Shown: positions 1 through 11,556 of the stretch, piece by piece
Layout: each line of letters starts with the position of its first letter
Numbering within the stretch: position 1 is the first letter of the stretch
Source of the DNA: Avena insularis
Lineage: Eukaryota > Streptophyta > Magnoliopsida > Poales > Poaceae
Direction: 5' to 3'
DNA length: 64,000 nt
NCBI GenBank assembly: GCA_023614405.1
Contig: JAJUPC010000041.1
Coordinates: forward strand, 806,001-870,000
Made by a program: the position numbers and the translations under genes
The notes under the pieces: generated by a model
Seen by the model: the letters and a program-made list of their open reading frames with translations, nothing else
Told to the model about the DNA's origin: nothing
Databases searched by the model: none

Positions 1-798
1 TCATGTGTGAGTAAGTTCCTTGGGCATGGGAGATGTGATGTGCCTCCATATATTTTCCATTAGTTTGTGATTAATTTTAATTACTATATTATGTGTGATT
101 GACTATCTGTGGGATGCCTAATGCTTGTTGTCCAATTAAGGGCCTATAGAACATGATGCTTTGTTCTACGTAGATAGGATCTTGTTCTCTAGCAGACCGG
201 CAACCCCCAAGTGACACGGGGATATCAATGGGAAACTAGTTTGACTCGAGGATAACGAGGAACCACTATGCTTATAGCATTAGTCCAATCCAAGGAGCTG
301 AATTGCTAAGCAACCTGAAGGATCTTAATCGTCTAGTGACTGACCATGGTTTTGGTAACAGGCTAGTGGGATTATTGAAGTTGGGATGAAATCTACCAAG
401 AGGAGTTCCGGCCAATTATGGGTTGCTTGCCTACACATATATTTATAAGATTATAATTGTTACACTATCATTCGTCCACCTGGCATAGTCACTATCACCA
501 TGAACTGTATCTCCCCGTGCCTTCTTTGTCATCTATAAAAAACCACAAACAATCGAATCGTTCTTAACTTTTGTGCTTTTTATTTCTGACGTTTACATAT
601 TAGTCTTATTTAAATACATCCAGTTTAATCCAAGTTTCATTCTTATTTCCACACTTCTAGTGAATTCACTCGAAGACCTCTGAAAACTTTGAGTGTGACA
701 GAGACTTCACTCATAAACACTTACCTTTGGGCTCCCTGTGGGATCGATATCTATACTTCGAAACTAGCTACAAATGATCTATGCACTTGCAGGCATCA
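1..798 (+). repeat. 5' LTR of A1, partial (3' end only)
   Basis: Non-coding sequence ending in GGCATCA directly before the primer-binding-type site. The end CATCA pairs with the TGAT start of the 3' LTR, as expected for LTR termini. The two LTR pieces in the window do not overlap: this one holds the distal part of the LTR and the piece at 15521 holds the proximal part, so they cannot be used to date the element. Confidence 0.6.
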
Positions 799-808
799 AG
801 CTATTTTC

Positions 809-826
809 TGGCGCTGTTGTCGGTTA
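809..826 (+). other. primer-binding-type site of A1
   Basis: TGGCGCTGTTGTCGGTT lies ten bases after the LTR end. It matches, with C-to-T changes, the TGGCGCCGTTGCCGGGGA site found at the same place in element A2. The changed positions look like deamination of CpG or methylated C. Confidence 0.55.
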
Positions 827-877
827 GCTAAGCACTAAGTTTTTGTCTCTTGACATTTCAGGTGTTACTACTACAAA

Positions 878-2320
878 ATGGTCTCCCTAGGATACAAAGG
901 GTCTACACACTCTGGTAGGGCCTATTTACCAGATTATTTTGAGCGCGTGCCTATTCAAAGGCACGAATAAGTTATTGAAAAACTTTTAAGATCAGACAAG
1001 GTTGAAGTTGAAAACCCGAGTGATTTTATGGAAATCATGTCCATTTACAGTACAACTCCCAAGAAACCTGAGAAAACTCTCAGAGAATATAGTGCTCCAA
1101 ACTCTGCTTTCCTTAAACAACCAATAGAATTTCCTTACCCTGGAGTTAGAGAATATCGATTTTATGGTGGAATTGTTAAAATTTTGCAGGAAAAAGCATT
1201 CAATGGAACGGAATATGAAGACCCAGAAAGACATATTAGAGAGTTTGACGATGTGATGACAACACTTTGACCAAAAGGTTTTCCAAGAGACTTCTCTCGT
1301 CTAATTTTTTTTCGTTGGTCTCTTAAAGGTAAAGCTCTAGACTTGTTATATCCTCTCCCTCGTCATTACATTAAATGTTGGGAAAACTGTATTGTCAAAT
1401 TCAAAAACAGGTTTAATACTTTTAAAAAGGTAAATGGAACTAGAAAGAATATAGGCAACTTTAGTCAGAACATGGGAGAAAACTACCCATAAGCCTGGGA
1501 TAGATTCTTTGGAATGATCAATAGAATTCCTAACCATGGCTATTTTGAATCAACTATTTTCCATTTAGTTTAGCATGGTCTTAATACTCAAAGTAGAGAG
1601 TTGCTTGACTGATCATCAGGAGGATCGATTAATACTTTAACTGTTAAAGCATGTTTGGAATTGATGTCTACTAGGGCTAAGAATGACTCTCTATACAATC
1701 CTGATTTCGACACTAAGCTGGAAAAAGGGATGCTTCGTATAGATCCTGATCTTATGCCTGAAGTATGCAAAAAAATGAAAGAAAAAGGTATACCTTCTAA
1801 ACTTGTTAAGTAAAACAAAGTAGACTTGTTACAAGTTTTTACTGAAGAAGATGAAACTAGATAAGTTTTTCAAGAATTAAAACATCGACAAGAAAAATCT
1901 CAAAATAACCTGCATAAGCATTTTCAAAAACATAAAAAGATTTTGGCAGAACTCACAGAAAATAATGATGAGATTGGCCAAGAAATAAACTTATTTCCCA
2001 AGTATCTTAGTATGATTGAAACCCAATGTGAACAAATAGCATCGGGTTATCAAATGTTTCTTCAAGATGATATAAATATTCCTGTTTCTACTAATGTTGT
2101 TACAAGAAGAGGTGCAGTTGTTACAAGACCATTAGGACCATCAGAATATGAAGCTGAAAAAGATCGAAAGGAAAAATCTTTGCTCAAAGCAAGCCAAGAA
2201 GATGATACACTAGTGGATCCTCAAGATGAAACTGCTCTAGAAATACAAGATCAAACCAAGAAGGACCAAAAAGATGCACAGGATGACTGTTATGACTTTG
2301 ATGCAGAGGCGTTGATCTAA
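878..2320 (+). pseudogene. gag: A1 gag, broken
   Basis: One reading frame runs the whole length from an ATG just after the primer site. It is cut by about seven stop codons (near 968, 1268, 1490, 1572, 1609, 1811 and 1862) without any frameshift. The middle part (about 1290..1420) has the retrotransposon-gag look, with a conserved WSLKGKALDLLYPLP stretch followed by W..C...F..RF. The C-terminal part from about 1943 is acidic and Lys/Glu-rich. Gag proteins form the particle in the cytoplasm around element RNA. Between 2321 and 2642 a Lys-rich linker continues in another frame. The frame without frameshifts but with many stops suggests decay by point mutation. Confidence 0.7.
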
Positions 2321-2642
2321 GAGAATAAAAAGAGACAAGCAATGAAGATGAAGTTGTTGTAGTAGAAAATAAGAAAAGCAATAAGAAACAACAAAAGAAA
2401 GCAACAAAAGAGCCTAATCCCCCACAAAAGGTAAAAGACAAGAATAAGAAAGGTGAGAAAAAGCTTACTTATCCAGATCGAAAAAAGAAAGCACCGGATC
2501 AGGTAATCTATGATTCTTTCAAAAAGGCACTTGGTGATCTTCATCTTGAAATTCCATTTGTGGATGCAATAAAAGTCCCTACCTATTCTAAATTCATCCA
2601 TAATATCTTAGTAGAAAGAAAGAAATAACTGAAACCGTTGCC

Positions 2643-2831
2643 ATGGTGACTAATTATCCTGCTAATGGGAAGCTATTGTCTAAATCGGGAGATCCCGGAA
2701 TACCAACTATTTCATGCTCAATTGGCAAAACTGATATTCACAATGCGTTGTGTGATTTAGGAGCAGCAGTTAGTGTAATGCCATATTCCCTTTATAAAAG
2801 GTTAGGATTAGGGGAGTATTCCCCTACTACT
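2643..2831 (+). pseudogene. A1 aspartic protease, N-terminal part
   Basis: The retropepsin-like active-site region reads LCDLGAAVSVMPYSLYKRLG, typical of Athila elements, in which the usual D-T/S-G is D-L-G. The reading frame is interrupted by the copia element and resumes at 11212 on the far side. The protease would cleave the element polyprotein. The short form of the active site and the disruption make activity very unlikely. Confidence 0.75.
2827..2831. repeat. target-site duplication, left copy (CTACT)
   Basis: CTACT directly left of the copia element, repeated directly right of it at 11207..11211. Five base pairs is the normal size for copia integrase. Confidence 0.95.
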
Positions 2832-4488
2832 TGTTGGGTCCGCAGCATAGAAAACAAAAAAATTCCTACGGTGTGACCTACACGCCAAGATCTATCTACT
2901 AGGTACAAAGCAAACGGGTGGACATACATCCATAGAGAACTTACCCTCGAAGACAACGAGCTTTGTTAACGAGTAGGAACTCGTGGTTGATGTAGTCGTA
3001 CACTTGCTGATCTCAAGATCGTGAGGAAGTCCGAGCGCCGCAACTCAGCAGCGCATCCACACTCGCACACACGTTCAAGCCACCAGACAACCTCCACCTC
3101 CTCGCTCCAGCGATCCAGCGGAAGCAGCAACTCCTTCCAGATGAAATGCCACCAGGAACATGTATCTCGCTAATCCGAGAGCATGGGGGAATAATTTTAG
3201 AGGGGGAGAGAGATCCTTCACAAGGAGGTGTGAAGATGAAGGAGGGAATGGGTGGCCTTTTATAGGAGGAGGGGTGGGTGCCCCTCTCTCCATGGCCAGC
3301 GCATGGGGGGGTGACCCCTCACCTCCCCCATTCATGTGGTGGTAACTCCTCCACATTAAAATGCCTCTTCACATTCCCTTTTAAAGTCTCCACTTTAAAT
3401 GCATTAAGTTTCTCCAAATTTAATGCTCTCTCATTTAATAAATCTCTTTCATTAAATTTATTCAGAATTTTGTTAATTACTTTAATTAACAAACATTCAC
3501 ATATAGCCCCTATCAATATTTCAATATCACATGCAGAACCACTTTCTGCAATTTCACCTGAAACAATTTCCGGTTTCTATTGAAACAATTCCTGCGCTTT
3601 GCAATTCTTTTGTCTGAAACATATGTGCTCCAAAATGGTGTCCGGTAACTCTTAAGTGTGCCACCCTACGGTTCGCGAATAATGCAGACATGATCGAGAC
3701 CCTTCTCCGATCAATAATCAGCAGCGGGACCTGGAGATCCGTACTGACTCCTACACATTCAACGATGACTCCTGTGATCGTGAGAACCTTTAATGCTTGT
3801 AACTAAATCCCTTTGTCTCTCGATATATTACATGTCTGAGATTCGATCATCGGTATCTCCATACCTAGTTTGATCTCGTTACCGACATGCACTCTTTTCT
3901 CGTTCCCGTGATATAACATTCTAGTGATCACATCACTTGCTTGCAAGCTATCCTAATGTGATATCACCGAGAGGGCCCAGAGTATATCTATCCGTCATCC
4001 GGATTGACAAATTCCACTCTTGATCCATGAGCCTCCAGTAACACATTCGTAGCACTGAACCCATCTTTATAGTCACCCTGTTACGGTGTGACGTTTGATG
4101 TTATCAAGATACTCTTCTGGTGTTAGCAATTAACATGATCTCATGGTCTAAGGATAAAGATTACTTCGTATGATGTTATAGCAATATAAACACAATGACT
4201 TGATCGTAATGCTATACTTCGGATGAATGTTCATCACATCATTCCACCAATGGTGTGACCTTGTTATTAACAACATCTAATGTCCATGATCAGGAAACCT
4301 TGATCATCTTGTTAATCAACAAGCTAGTCTATAAGAGAGCAATGACTAGGAAGCCTTTTTGTTTATTAAACACACATGTATTGATGTTTCCTATCAATAC
4401 AATTATATCATGTAAAATAAACATCTATCATATACAAGGAATACATAATAACAACTTTATTATTGCCTCTCAGGGCATATTTCCTTCA
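2832..4488 (-). repeat. 3' LTR of the copia element
   Basis: Left-hand LTR on the + strand, so the 3' LTR of the minus-strand element. Boundaries are TGTTGGG and CCTTCA on +, identical to the right-hand copy. The flanking target duplication and the adjacent polypurine tract fix both ends. Confidence 0.95.
3256..3264 (-). promoter_or_regulatory. TATA box in copia 3' LTR
   Basis: TATAAAAGG on minus, followed by GC-rich sequence; the same box is in the other LTR. It fits the position of a core promoter in a BARE-type LTR, but no transcript start can be seen. Confidence 0.55.
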
Positions 4489-4500
4489 GTCTCCCACTTG
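4489..4500 (-). other. polypurine tract of the copia element
   Basis: AAGTGGGAGAC on minus, touching the 3' LTR. It primes plus-strand DNA synthesis in this family. Confidence 0.8.
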
Positions 4501-4521
4501 CACTAGAGACAATAATCTAGT

Positions 4522-5052
4522 TCACATAGTGATAAATCTAACACCCATGGAGTTCTGGTGTTGATCATGTTTTGCCCTAGGGAGTACTTTAGTCAACGGA
4601 TCTGCTACATTCAGGTCCGTGTGCACTTTACAAATCTTTATATCTCCATCCTTGACATGTTTGCGGATGGAGTGAAACCGACGCTTAATATGCTTGGAAT
4701 TCTTGTGAGACCTTGGTTCCTTGGCGGTTGCTATGGCTCCATTGTTGTCACAATAGATCACCATCGGGTCCAATGCACTGGGAACCACACCCAGTTCCGT
4801 AATGAACTCTTTCATCCAAACTGCTTCCTGCGCCGCTTCTGAAGCAGCAACATATTCCGCCTCCATTGTTGATCCAGCCACCACAGGTTGTTTGGAGCTC
4901 CTCCAACTAACTGATGCTCCGTTCAAGAGAAATACGTATCTGGATTGAGACTTAGAGTCATCCGGATCAGTGTCAAAGCTAGCATCGACATAACACTTAG
5001 CGACTAGCTCTTCTTCACCAGATACAAGAAACATATCCTTAGTTCTTCTCAA
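4522..5052 (-). pseudogene. copia RNase H domain
   Basis: Open from the first stop onward, 176 codons. It has the copia-type RNase H signature: CYVDASFDTD at the start, SWRSSKQPVVAGSTMEAEY with the catalytic Glu, and YCDNNGAIATA with a catalytic Asp. The end KVLPRAKHDQ is the usual end of the pol polyprotein. RNase H removes element RNA after cDNA synthesis. A stop at about 5077 separates it from the reverse transcriptase in the same frame; it lies where a Trp codon would be expected and looks like a G-to-A change. Confidence 0.85.
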
Positions 5053-5079
5053 GTACTTAAGGATATTCTTGACTGCTAT

Positions 5080-6279
5080 CTAGTGTTCCGAACCTGGATC
5101 AGATTGGTACCTACTAGTCAAACTAATAGCATGTGCCACATCCGGTCTTGTACATAGCATGGCATACATTATAGATCCTATGGCTGAGGCATAGGGTATC
5201 CTATCCATTATCTCTCTTTCTTCCGCCGTAGCCGGACTTTGAGTCTTACTCAATGTCTTGCCTTGCAACATAGGTAAGAACCCCTTCTTACTTCCGTCCA
5301 TATTAAACTTCTTTAATATCTTATCAAGGTATGTACTCTGCGATAACCCAATTAGGCGTCTTGATCTATCTCTATAGATTTTAATGCCTAATATATATGA
5401 AGCTTCACCAAGGTCCTTCATAGAAAATTTGCTGTTTAGATAACTTTTAACACTGTTTAAAAGATCTAAATCATTTCCAATAAATAATATGTCATCCACA
5501 TATAATATCAGAAATTCCACATTGCTCCCACTCACTTTCTTGTACATACAAGCCTCTCCATAAGTTTGGACAAATCCAAACTCTTTGATCACCTCATCAA
5601 AGCGGAGATTCCAACTTCATGATGCTTGCTTCAGTCCATAGATGGATCGCTGAAGTTGGCACACCTTATTAGCATCCTTAGGATCGACAAAACCCTTAGG
5701 TTGTATCATATACAACTCTTCTTCAATATTACCATTGAGAAACGCAGTTTTGACATCCATCTGCCATATTTCATAATTGAAATATGCAACAATTGCTAAC
5801 ATAATCCTAACCGACTTAAGAATTGGTACGGGAGAGAATGTCTCATCGTAGTCAACTCCTTGAATTTGTCGAAACCCCTTTGCGACAAGTCGAGCCTTAT
5901 AGATGGTCACATTACCATCAACATCAGTTTTTCTTTTGAAAATCCATTTATTCTCAACGGCCTTTCGGTTGTGAGGTAAGTCCACCAAGTTCCAAACTTG
6001 GTTCTCATACATGGATTCCATCTCGGATTTCATGGCTTCTAGCCATTTGTTGGAATCCGGGCTCATCATCGCTTCTTCATATGTCGCAGGGTCATCCATT
6101 TCATCAATCATGAAATTCATAACAGGATTGCCGTACAGTTCAGGAGCTACACGTGTCCTGCTTGACCTGCGAGGTTCGGTAGTGTCCTCTTTCAGAGTTT
6201 CATGATCAATATCATTAGCTCTCTCTTCATTAGGTGAAGTCAACTCCGAAACAATTTCTGGAGCTGCGCTACTCGCCAT
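5080..6279 (-). pseudogene. copia reverse transcriptase
   Basis: Two open segments (6279..5617 and 5592..5080) hold the complete domain. The N-terminal part reads WQMDVKTAFLNGN with the first catalytic Asp. The second has LILYVDDILF, the YVDD catalytic pair, then the thumb region with YRDRSRRLIGLSQ. A stop near 5612 after GLKQAS divides the segments and is of the CGA-to-TGA kind. The enzyme copies element RNA to DNA in the particle. Both catalytic motifs are intact, but the polyprotein is cut on each side. Confidence 0.9.
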
Positions 6280-6303
6280 TTCATGAAGAGAAGGTTCAAT
6301 AAC

Positions 6304-7295
6304 CTATTTGAGTTCTACCTTCTGACTACTCACACCTTTCACGAGAAACTCCTTCTCAAGAAAGGATCCATTCTTGGCAACAAAGACCTTGCCCTCGGAT
6401 CTGTGATAGAAGGTATACCCAATCGTTTCCTTAGGGTATCCTATGAAGACGCATTTTTCCGCTTTGGGTTTGAGTTTATCCGGTTGAAGTTTCTTCACAT
6501 AAACATCGCATCCCCAAACTTTAAGAAGTGACAGCTTAGGTTTGTTTCCAAACCATAATTCATACGGTGTCTTTTCAACAGATTTAGATGGTGCCCTATT
6601 TAAAGTGAATGTAGCGGTTTCCAGTGCATAACCCCAAAATGACAGTGGCAAGTCAGTCAGAGACATCATAGATCGAACCATATCCAATAAAGTACGATTA
6701 CGACGTTCTGACACACCATTACGTTGTGGTGTTCCGGCAGGCGTGAGTTGTGAAACTATTCCACCATCTGTCATATGTGTGCTAAACTCGTAACTAAGAA
6801 ACTCTCCTCCATGGTCGGACCGTAGAAATTTGATCTTTCTGTTACGATGATTTTCCACTTCATTCTGAAATTCTTTGAACTTTTCAAAAGTTTCAGACTT
6901 GTGTTTCATCAAATAAATATACCATATCTACTCAAATCATCCGTGAAAGTAACAAAATAACGATATCCACCTCGCGCCGACACACTCATTGGTCCACACA
7001 CATTAGTATCTATGATTTCCAATAGCTCTGTCGCCCGTTCCATTGAACCAGAAAACGGCGTTCTAGTCATCTTGCCCATAAGGCATGGCTCACATGTATC
7101 AAATGATTCAAAATCAAGTGATTCCAAAAGTCCATCAGAATGGAGTTTGTTCATGCGTTTAACGCCAATATGACCTAGACGGCAGTGCCACATATATGTA
7201 GATATATCATTATCAAGTTTCATCCTTTTAGCATCAACATTATGAATATGCGTAATACTACTATCGAGATCCAACAGAAATAAACCATTCAACAT
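6304..7295 (-). pseudogene. copia integrase
   Basis: The first segment holds the gag-pre-integrase zinc-binding module (HCRLGH then CEPCLMGK). The core domain then shows the three catalytic acids: D in DTNVCGPM, D in LRSDHGGEF, and E in GVSERRNRTL. Around 6912..6925 a one-base loss shifts the frame and separates the first Asp from the rest. The C-terminal part has the usual KVWGCDVYVKK and CVFIGYP motifs. It ends at a stop near 6301 before the linker to the reverse transcriptase. Integrase inserts the cDNA and makes the 5-bp duplication seen here. Confidence 0.88.
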
Positions 7296-7307
7296 AGGTG
7301 CATGAAC

Positions 7308-8495
7308 TTAAAAGATATTATTCACATAAATCAAACAACCATTGTTTTCAGACTTAAATGAATAACCACTTTGCATCAAACACGATCCGGATACAATGTT
7401 CATGCTCAGTGCGGGAACCAAATAACAATTATTTAGGTTTATAACTAATCCCGATGGCATATGGAGAGGCAGCTTTCCGACGGCGATCACATCAACACTT
7501 GATCCATTGCCGACCCGCATCGTGACCTCATCCCTTGCTAGTTGTCGCTTGTTCCACAGCCCCTGAACCGAGTTACATATATTAGCAACCGATCCAGTAT
7601 CAAATACCCAGGTGCTACTGTGAGTACTAGTCAAGTACACATCAATAACATGTATATCACATATACCTTTGTTTGCCTTGCCGGACTTCTTGTCCGCCAA
7701 ATACTTGGGGCAGTTACGCTTCCAATGACCAGTCCCCTTGCAATAGTAGCACTCGGTGTCAGACTTAGGGCCAGCTCGGGGTTTCTTTTCAGGCGTGGTA
7801 ATAGACTTGCCACCCTTCTTTCCCTTGTGCTTGCCTTTCTTGTCCTTCTTGAAACCGGTGGTCCTATTGATCATCAACACTTGATGTTCTTTCCTAATCT
7901 CCACTTCTGCAGTCTTAAGCATTCACAGAAGCTCGGGAAGAGACTTCTTCATGCCCTGCATATTATAGTTCATCCCGAAGCTCTTGTAGCTAGGTGGCAG
8001 AGATTGGAGAACACGATGTATGCCTAAGTCAATGGGAATCGTTATTCCCAAAGACACAAGCTTATGGGCATACCTAGACATTTTGAGTACGTGCTCACTA
8101 ACGGAGTTGTTTTCCTCCATCATGCAGCTAAAGAACTTTTCTGTAGCATTATAACTCTCTATGGCAGCATGGGTATCGAAAATCATTTTCAATTCTCCCA
8201 TGGTATCAAAGGCATTGTCATTTTCGAAACGTTTTCAAAGTTCTGGTTCTAGTCCATACAGTATGCCGCAATGAACTAAGTTGTGGTCCTCCTGACGAGT
8301 CATATAGACGTTCTTTTCCTCGTCAGGGGCATCAGGAGCTGGTGGGGGGCCTAGCGGCGCGTCTAGCACATATTGCTTTTGTGCAGCAGTGAGGAGAATC
8401 CTCAAATTCATAGCCCAGTTGGTGAAGTTGCTACCATTCGCAACAAGTTTCTTTTTCTCCATGAACACATTGAAATTAAAAGCAGGTGGTGCCAT
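7308..8495 (-). pseudogene. gag: copia gag and protease
   Basis: The first segment (8495..7923, with a stop near 8232) is the UBN2-type copia gag: it begins MAPPAFNFNVFMEKKKL and contains NWAMNLRILL. The second (7922..7308) has a Lys-rich stretch, one CCHC zinc knuckle (CYYCKGTGHWKRNC, about 7751..7710) and then the protease with active site WVFDTGS (about 7600). A stop near 7305 ends the segment before the integrase module. Gag packages the RNA through the knuckle; the DTG protease processes the polyprotein. The stop near 7922 looks like CGA-to-TGA. Confidence 0.88.
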
Positions 8496-9542
8496 CTACA
8501 ACAGAATTTTTAAAGTATATTTAGACTAATTTTATGATAGATTGAGTTCAACTAATCCAAATTACTAATGAACTCCCACTCAAAAACGACATCCCTCGTG
8601 TCCTTTTGGTGATTACATGAACCAAATCCACTACACCAAGTCCGATCATCACGTGAGTCGGTGTAGCTTCAAAGGCGAGCATCTATATGGGCATCATATC
8701 AACTATATGACTCATGCTTAACCTTTCGGTCCGTGTTCCGAGGCCATGTCTGTACATGCTAGGCTCGTCAAGTAAGAACCTTAGTATTTGCGTGTGTAAA
8801 ACTGTCTTACACCCGTTGTATGAAAGCGTAGAGTTGAAAACACCTGATCATCACGTGATGCCTCAAAACACGATCCACAAAACAGTGCATACTTAAGGAA
8901 GAACACATTTTATCTTGATATCTAAATGAGGGATCATCTTATAATGCTACCAAACGCGCCAAACTAGCAATATAAGATGCTAACATCTAATGTGTGAAGT
9001 GAGGTGATATGGTCCATGCATTTGATCTCTATCATTTGCATCGTGGTATGATCTCTATCATTCCTTTGTGTGTAAGGCCAAGGTCTATGGAACTTACACG
9101 TTAAGTGAGTTGTAAGAGTATCTATTATACATATACTTACAACAATACCATATCAAAACACTAGCGCAGCAATGATCTAAACTAGACGCCTCTAATTTAT
9201 CAATTGCAAGTTTTACGTGGCTTAGGGCTTTCGGAGATAGAACCTGTCTAACCTACGAACATGAACCACAACGAGGATAACTAAGTTATTAGCAACTCGT
9301 TGTAAATCAGATATTGACTATAGTAGGAGAGACAGACACCCGCCAGCCACTTATGCAAAACAATTTGCATGTCAGTCGTGGAACCGGTCTCATGTACGAT
9401 GACATGTAAGGTTGGTCTGGGCCGCTTCATCCCACTATGCCACCAATATCCAAAGTACATAGAAGATGCAATAACATGACCATCATTGCCCACATATAAA
9501 CATATGTGTACTACCCGTGCAAAGCACCTATGCATAGATCAG
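8496..9542 (-). other. copia 5' leader, non-coding
   Basis: About 1 kb between the primer-binding site and the gag start, without a convincing ORF. A long untranslated leader is normal for BARE-type elements; packaging and dimerisation signals are expected here but cannot be pinpointed. Confidence 0.7.
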
Positions 9543-9554
9543 GCTCTGATACCA
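9543..9554 (-). other. tRNA-iMet primer-binding site
   Basis: TGGTATCAGAGC on minus, one base inside the 5' LTR. This is complementary to the 3' end of plant initiator methionine tRNA, the primer for BARE/Angela reverse transcription. Confidence 0.93.
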
Positions 9555-9555
9555 C

Positions 9556-11206
9556 TGTTGGGTCCGCAGCATAGAAAACAAAAAATTTCCTACGGTGTGA
9601 ACTACACACCAAGATCTATCTACTAGGTACAAAGCAAACGGGTGGACATACATCCATAGAGAACTTACCCTCAAAGACAACGAGCTTTGTTAATGAGTAG
9701 GAACTCGTGGTTGATGTAGTCGTACACTTGCCGATCTCAAGATCGTGAGGAAGTCCGAGCGCCGCAACTCAGCAGCACATCCGCACTCGCACACACGTTC
9801 AAGCCACCGGACAACCTCCACCTCCTTGCTCCAGCGATCCAACAGAAGCAGCAACTCCTTCTAGACGAAATGTCACCGAGAACATGTATCTCGCTAATCC
9901 GAGACCATGGGGGAATAATTCTAGAGGGGGAGAGATCCTTCACAAGGAGGTGTGAGGATGAAGGAGGGAATGGGTGGCCTTTTATAGGAGTAGGGGGTGG
10001 TGCCCCCTCTCTCCATGGCTGGCGCATGGGGGTGACCCCTCACCTCCCCCATTCATGTGGTGGTAACTCCTCCACATTAAAATACCTCTTCACATTCCCT
10101 TTTAAAGTCTCCACTTTAAATGCATTAAGTTACTCCATTTAATGCTCTCTCATTTAATAGAACTCTTTTATTAAATTTATTCAGAATTTTGTTAATTACT
10201 TTAATTAACAAACATTCACATATAGCCCCTTGCAATATTTCAATATCACATGCAGAACCACTTTCTGCAATTTCACCCGAAACAATTTCCGGTTTCTATT
10301 GAAACAATTCCTGCGCTTTGCAATTCTTTCGTCTGAAACATATGTGCTCCGAAATGGTGTCTGGTAACTCTTAAGTGTGCCACCCTATGGTTCGCGAATA
10401 ATGCAGACATGATCGAGACCCTTCTCCGATCAATAATCAGCAGCGGGACCTGGAGATCCATACTGACTCCTACACATTCAACGATGACTCCTGTGATCGT
10501 GAGAACCTTTAACGCTTGTAACTAAATCCCTTTGTCTCTCGATATATTACATGTCCGAGATTCGATCATCGGTATCTCCATACCTAGTTTGATCTCATTC
10601 ACATGCACTCTTTTCTTGTTCCCGTGATATAACATTCTAGTGATCACATCACTTGCTTGCAAGCTATCCTAATGTGATATCACCGAGAGGGCCCAGAGTA
10701 TATCTATCCGTCATCTGGATTGACAAATTCCACTCTTGATCCATGAGCCTCAACATAACACCTTCGTAGTAATCGAACCCATCTTTATAGTCACCCTGTT
10801 ACGGTGTGACGTTTGATGTTATCAAGATACTCTTCTAGTGTTAGCAATTAACATGATCTCATGGTCTAAGGATAAAGATTACTTCGTATGATGTTATGGC
10901 AATATAAACACAATGACTTGATCGTAATGCTATACTTCGGATGAATGTTCATCACATAATTCCACCAATGGTGTGACCTTGTTATTAACAACATCCAATG
11001 TCCATGATCAGGAAACCTTGATCATCTTGTTAATCAACAAGCTAGTCTATAAGAGAGGCATGACTAGGAACCCTTTTTGTTTATTAAACACACATGTATT
11101 GATGTTTCCTATCAATACAATTATAGCATGTAAAATAAACATCTATCATATACAAGGAATACATAATAACAACTTTATTATTGCCTCTCAGGGCATATTT
11201 CCTTCA
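9556..11206 (-). repeat. 5' LTR of the copia element
   Basis: Right-hand LTR on +, hence the 5' LTR that would drive transcription toward lower coordinates. Ends are the same as in the left copy. It differs from it by scattered substitutions and small indels, for example a loss of a few bases at about 10596. Confidence 0.95.
9978..9986 (-). promoter_or_regulatory. TATA box in copia 5' LTR
   Basis: TATAAAAGG on minus at the same LTR position as in the other copy. It would be the working promoter of the element. Confidence 0.6.
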
Positions 11207-11211
11207 CTACT
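11207..11211. repeat. target-site duplication, right copy (CTACT)
   Basis: Exact repeat of the bases left of the copia element. Confidence 0.95.
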
Positions 11212-11556
11212 ATCACTTTGCAGATGGCTAACAAGTCCACTAAACAACCCATTGGTATGATTGGGGATGTTCTACTTAGAATAAATGAGCATGTTATTCC
11301 CACTGATTTTATTATTCTTGAAATGCGAGAGGATGAAAAATTATCCATAATACTTGGAAGGCCTTTCCTTAGTACCGTAGGAGCATCACTTGATTGTGCA
11401 GAGGGAAAAATAATCTTTAATGTTTATGATGCTGAAATCATCCGATATTTTCCAAAGAAGCTACAAGTAGGAGAAAGATATATTCCACCGGCAAAACGAG
11501 TTCATGTGGTAAGTGCCTTTGATAAGGGGCAACCCAAGGTAAGAATTCGAGAATAG
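11212..11556 (+). pseudogene. A1 aspartic protease, C-terminal part
   Basis: Picks up the A1 protease after the copia insertion. It contains GDVLLRINEHVIPTDFIILE and then SIILGRPFLSTVGASLDC, the conserved ILGRPFL flap/strand region of plant gypsy proteases. It closes at a stop at 11554 after a short basic tail. In an autonomous gypsy element the reverse transcriptase would follow within a few hundred bases; nothing like it is present here. Confidence 0.75.

Larger units (their letters stand above)
2832..11206 (-). mobile_element. complete BARE-1/Angela-like Ty1/copia retrotransposon
   Basis: A full element of 8375 bp on minus with two LTRs (1657 and 1651 bp), a tRNA-iMet primer-binding site, a long leader, gag, protease, integrase, reverse transcriptase and RNase H in copia order, a polypurine tract and a perfect 5-bp target duplication. 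LTRs begin TGAAGGAAATATGCCC on the coding strand and end CCCAACA, as in the BARE-1/Angela group of grasses. It lies inside the protease of A1. Coding capacity is lost: there are about six in-frame stops and at least one frameshift. The LTRs are very similar but carry scattered substitutions and small indels. Confidence 0.95.

Noticed and set aside
3075..3583. Open frames on both strands in the copia LTR, repeated at 9737..10142
   Set aside because: They lie in LTR sequence, occur in both copies with differing frames, and have no recognisable domain.
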